A DNA stretch of 64,000 nt, from assembly GCA_022885665.1 (NCBI GenBank), contig JAGQDJ010000206.1:21486-85485 (forward strand), written 5' to 3'. The stretch is from Triops longicaudatus (Eukaryota > Arthropoda > Branchiopoda > Notostraca > Triopsidae). Both the position numbers and the translations under genes were made by a program. Under the pieces are notes generated by a model, which worked only from the letters and a program-made list of their open reading frames with translations, was not told the DNA's origin and did no database searches. This document shows, piece after piece, positions 62,801 to 64,000 of the stretch (its first letter is position 1; each line of letters begins with the position of its first letter).

Positions 62801-63806
62801 CCGACTTCTGTTGTCAACCAACAGAACCTGGACCTCCCGAAAACCTGAATTACTCCACATTGCGGGAGAACTCCGTGAACCTGACATGGGACGAACCAAA
62901 CGTTAATCCAGCATGCGTGGGAGATTACCTGATAAACACATTTGAAATCGTACGTCTTTCGTACCATTACAGACAATACCTTTAATTGAGTTCTGGTTTT
63001 CGCACTAGGAATCTAGCAACACAGAAATGGTTTCCAAGAACATAACTACCAAATCAAGGTATACGGTCTGTCTGACCTGAAGCCTGGGACCAAATATGAG
63101 TGTCACGTTATAGCTCGTACAAGGTCTACAAACATCAGCAGTGATCCCGTTATACTCGAAATCACTACGCGTAGTATTCTTAGTTTTTAAAAATTACTAT
63201 TGATTTTTATGTATTTAAATTTCTAAGATTCTAATTAATATACTTTATATTTTTCTCAAAATACAAGCACCTGGTATTGCTTCAATGTCTGAAACGTTCA
63301 TGGCATCTCTGATTACTGGCTGTATTGCTGCGTTAATATTCCTCGTTTGCTTGTTCTACCTGCGAACACGCTTCAGGTAATCTTAGCGTCAAATTGAATG
63401 TATTTAACATAGAATCATAGTCAAAAAACGAGCAACGCTTTGATTCTCTTTAATCCACTCATGTTTTGCTACAGGAAAAAGCAGAAAAGCTACAATTCAG
63501 TATGCGACGAACCAAGGCGAAATACCGTCAACGATTGCAGTAAAGTTGCCGGTGCACTGGGAAGTACGTGTACTACACAAGAGCAAGCAACGCCTCCTAG
63601 AGATTCAGTGTACGCCTACATCAAGAACAGACCAATTCCTCGGAGGAGTTTTGAACAAAGTCTGAAGAAACTTGTAGCCAATAACTGCGCTATGCTCAAC
63701 GCGGAGTTTGAGGACGTGAAACTGTTCAGTAACGACTGCCAGCCTGAACCAATTGCACTTGACGAGCGCGACAAAGCGAAAAATCAGTTCCATGACATTT
63801 TGCCTT
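59895..63806 (+). CDS. Receptor tyrosine phosphatase, R3 type, 3' incomplete
   Basis: Exons: 59895-59988, 60048-60195, 60245-60435, 60494-60865, 61299-61652, 61707-62186, 62240-62419, 62481-62765, 62825-62949, 63017-63170, 63268-63376, 63475-63806; about 941 codons before the window ends. A signal peptide (MKFSAKNTLVRFINVVCFMG) leads a large extracellular part of fibronectin III-like repeats; clear repeat starts are PGKVSYLNLTAKTETTLSIAW-like (near 62483) and PGPPENLNYSTLRENSVNLTW-like (near 62827). Many N-glycosylation sites are present. One membrane segment (ASLITGCIAALIFLVCLFYL) is followed by RPIPRRSFEQSLKKL and KNQFHDILP, the juxtamembrane and entry strand of the phosphatase domain of PTP10D/PTPRB/PTPRJ-type enzymes. 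DILP should continue YD; a donor at 63807 (T/GTAATA) explains the apparent early stop at 63818. The catalytic HCSAGxGR loop lies outside the window. Confidence 0.85.
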
Positions 63807-64000
63807 GTAATATGGACTAGTATTTATTTTTAGTTTTGTTTTTACTACTTAAAATTGTTTTATTTTCCTATTTAATCATAAAATTTCATTTTTTTTTTAT
63901 TTTCAAATGCTATGGTGTCTTACTCTAATTTTTAATTTTTAGTTTATTATTTAACGCTATTTTATAAAATTATAATTTATTGTTGGACTTATTTTTTTTT
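63807..64000 (+). other. Start of next receptor phosphatase intron
   Basis: AT-rich sequence after the proposed donor; no exon recognised before the window ends. Confidence 0.6.

Noticed and set aside
63475..63820. Reading the receptor phosphatase as ending at the TAG at 63818, a natural catalytically empty receptor
   Set aside because: The frame stops in the middle of the conserved DILPYD entry strand and a donor at 63807 lies exactly there; continuation beyond the window is more likely.

Overview
The window is AT-rich eukaryotic nuclear DNA with spliced protein genes on both strands, GT-AG introns from about 53 bp to 3.8 kb, and several decayed DNA transposons. The gene families (MEX3, treslin, insulin/IGF-type precursor, class R3 receptor phosphatase) are animal families. 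A TATA box about 30 bp upstream of a TCAGT initiator, and short TTAGG-like stretches, suggest an arthropod. I cannot name a lineage.

Layout. 1-1900: AT-rich DNA with a degenerate ~150 bp tandem array. 1907-6418: a dead 4.5 kb hAT transposon with a 139 bp hAT MITE nested inside it. 6485-8348 (+): an insulin/IGF-like precursor in which two complete B-C-A modules sit in tandem and splice in frame to an acidic tail exon; its signal-peptide exon is not in view. 8573-9631 (-): a two-exon gene for a small secreted four-cysteine protein. 10474-14738 (-): complete cytosolic dipeptidase CNDP2 (9 exons, 475 aa), with a repeat array in one intron. 14739-22860: long intergenic stretch with repeats and one unassigned cysteine-rich coding-like segment. 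23047-29197 (+): MEX3 RNA-binding protein (2 KH domains, RING; 552 aa). 29198-35920: probable MEX3 3' UTR, then repeat debris including a possible DDE transposase tail. 35921-46041 (+): treslin/TICRR-like replication initiation factor (12 exons, 1162 aa), with a dead LINE in one intron. 46240-49629 (-): mitochondrial phenylalanyl-tRNA synthetase FARS2 (8 exons, 429 aa), convergent with TICRR. 53184-56660 (+): queuine tRNA-ribosyltransferase catalytic subunit QTRT1 (7 exons). 57358-58081 (-): small CIA30-domain protein. 58556-58732: a second hAT MITE with perfect 8 bp target duplications. 59895-63806 (+): ectodomain, membrane segment and start of the phosphatase domain of a PTP10D/PTPRB-type receptor tyrosine phosphatase; the gene runs out of the window.

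Most genes are unrelated housekeeping or regulatory loci. The accessory interest is in the first 10 kb: a tandem-module insulin-like gene beside a second small secreted-protein gene and next to recent-looking transposon activity. Exon junctions were checked by hand for phase, and lengths sum to whole codons in every gene model. No database search was possible.
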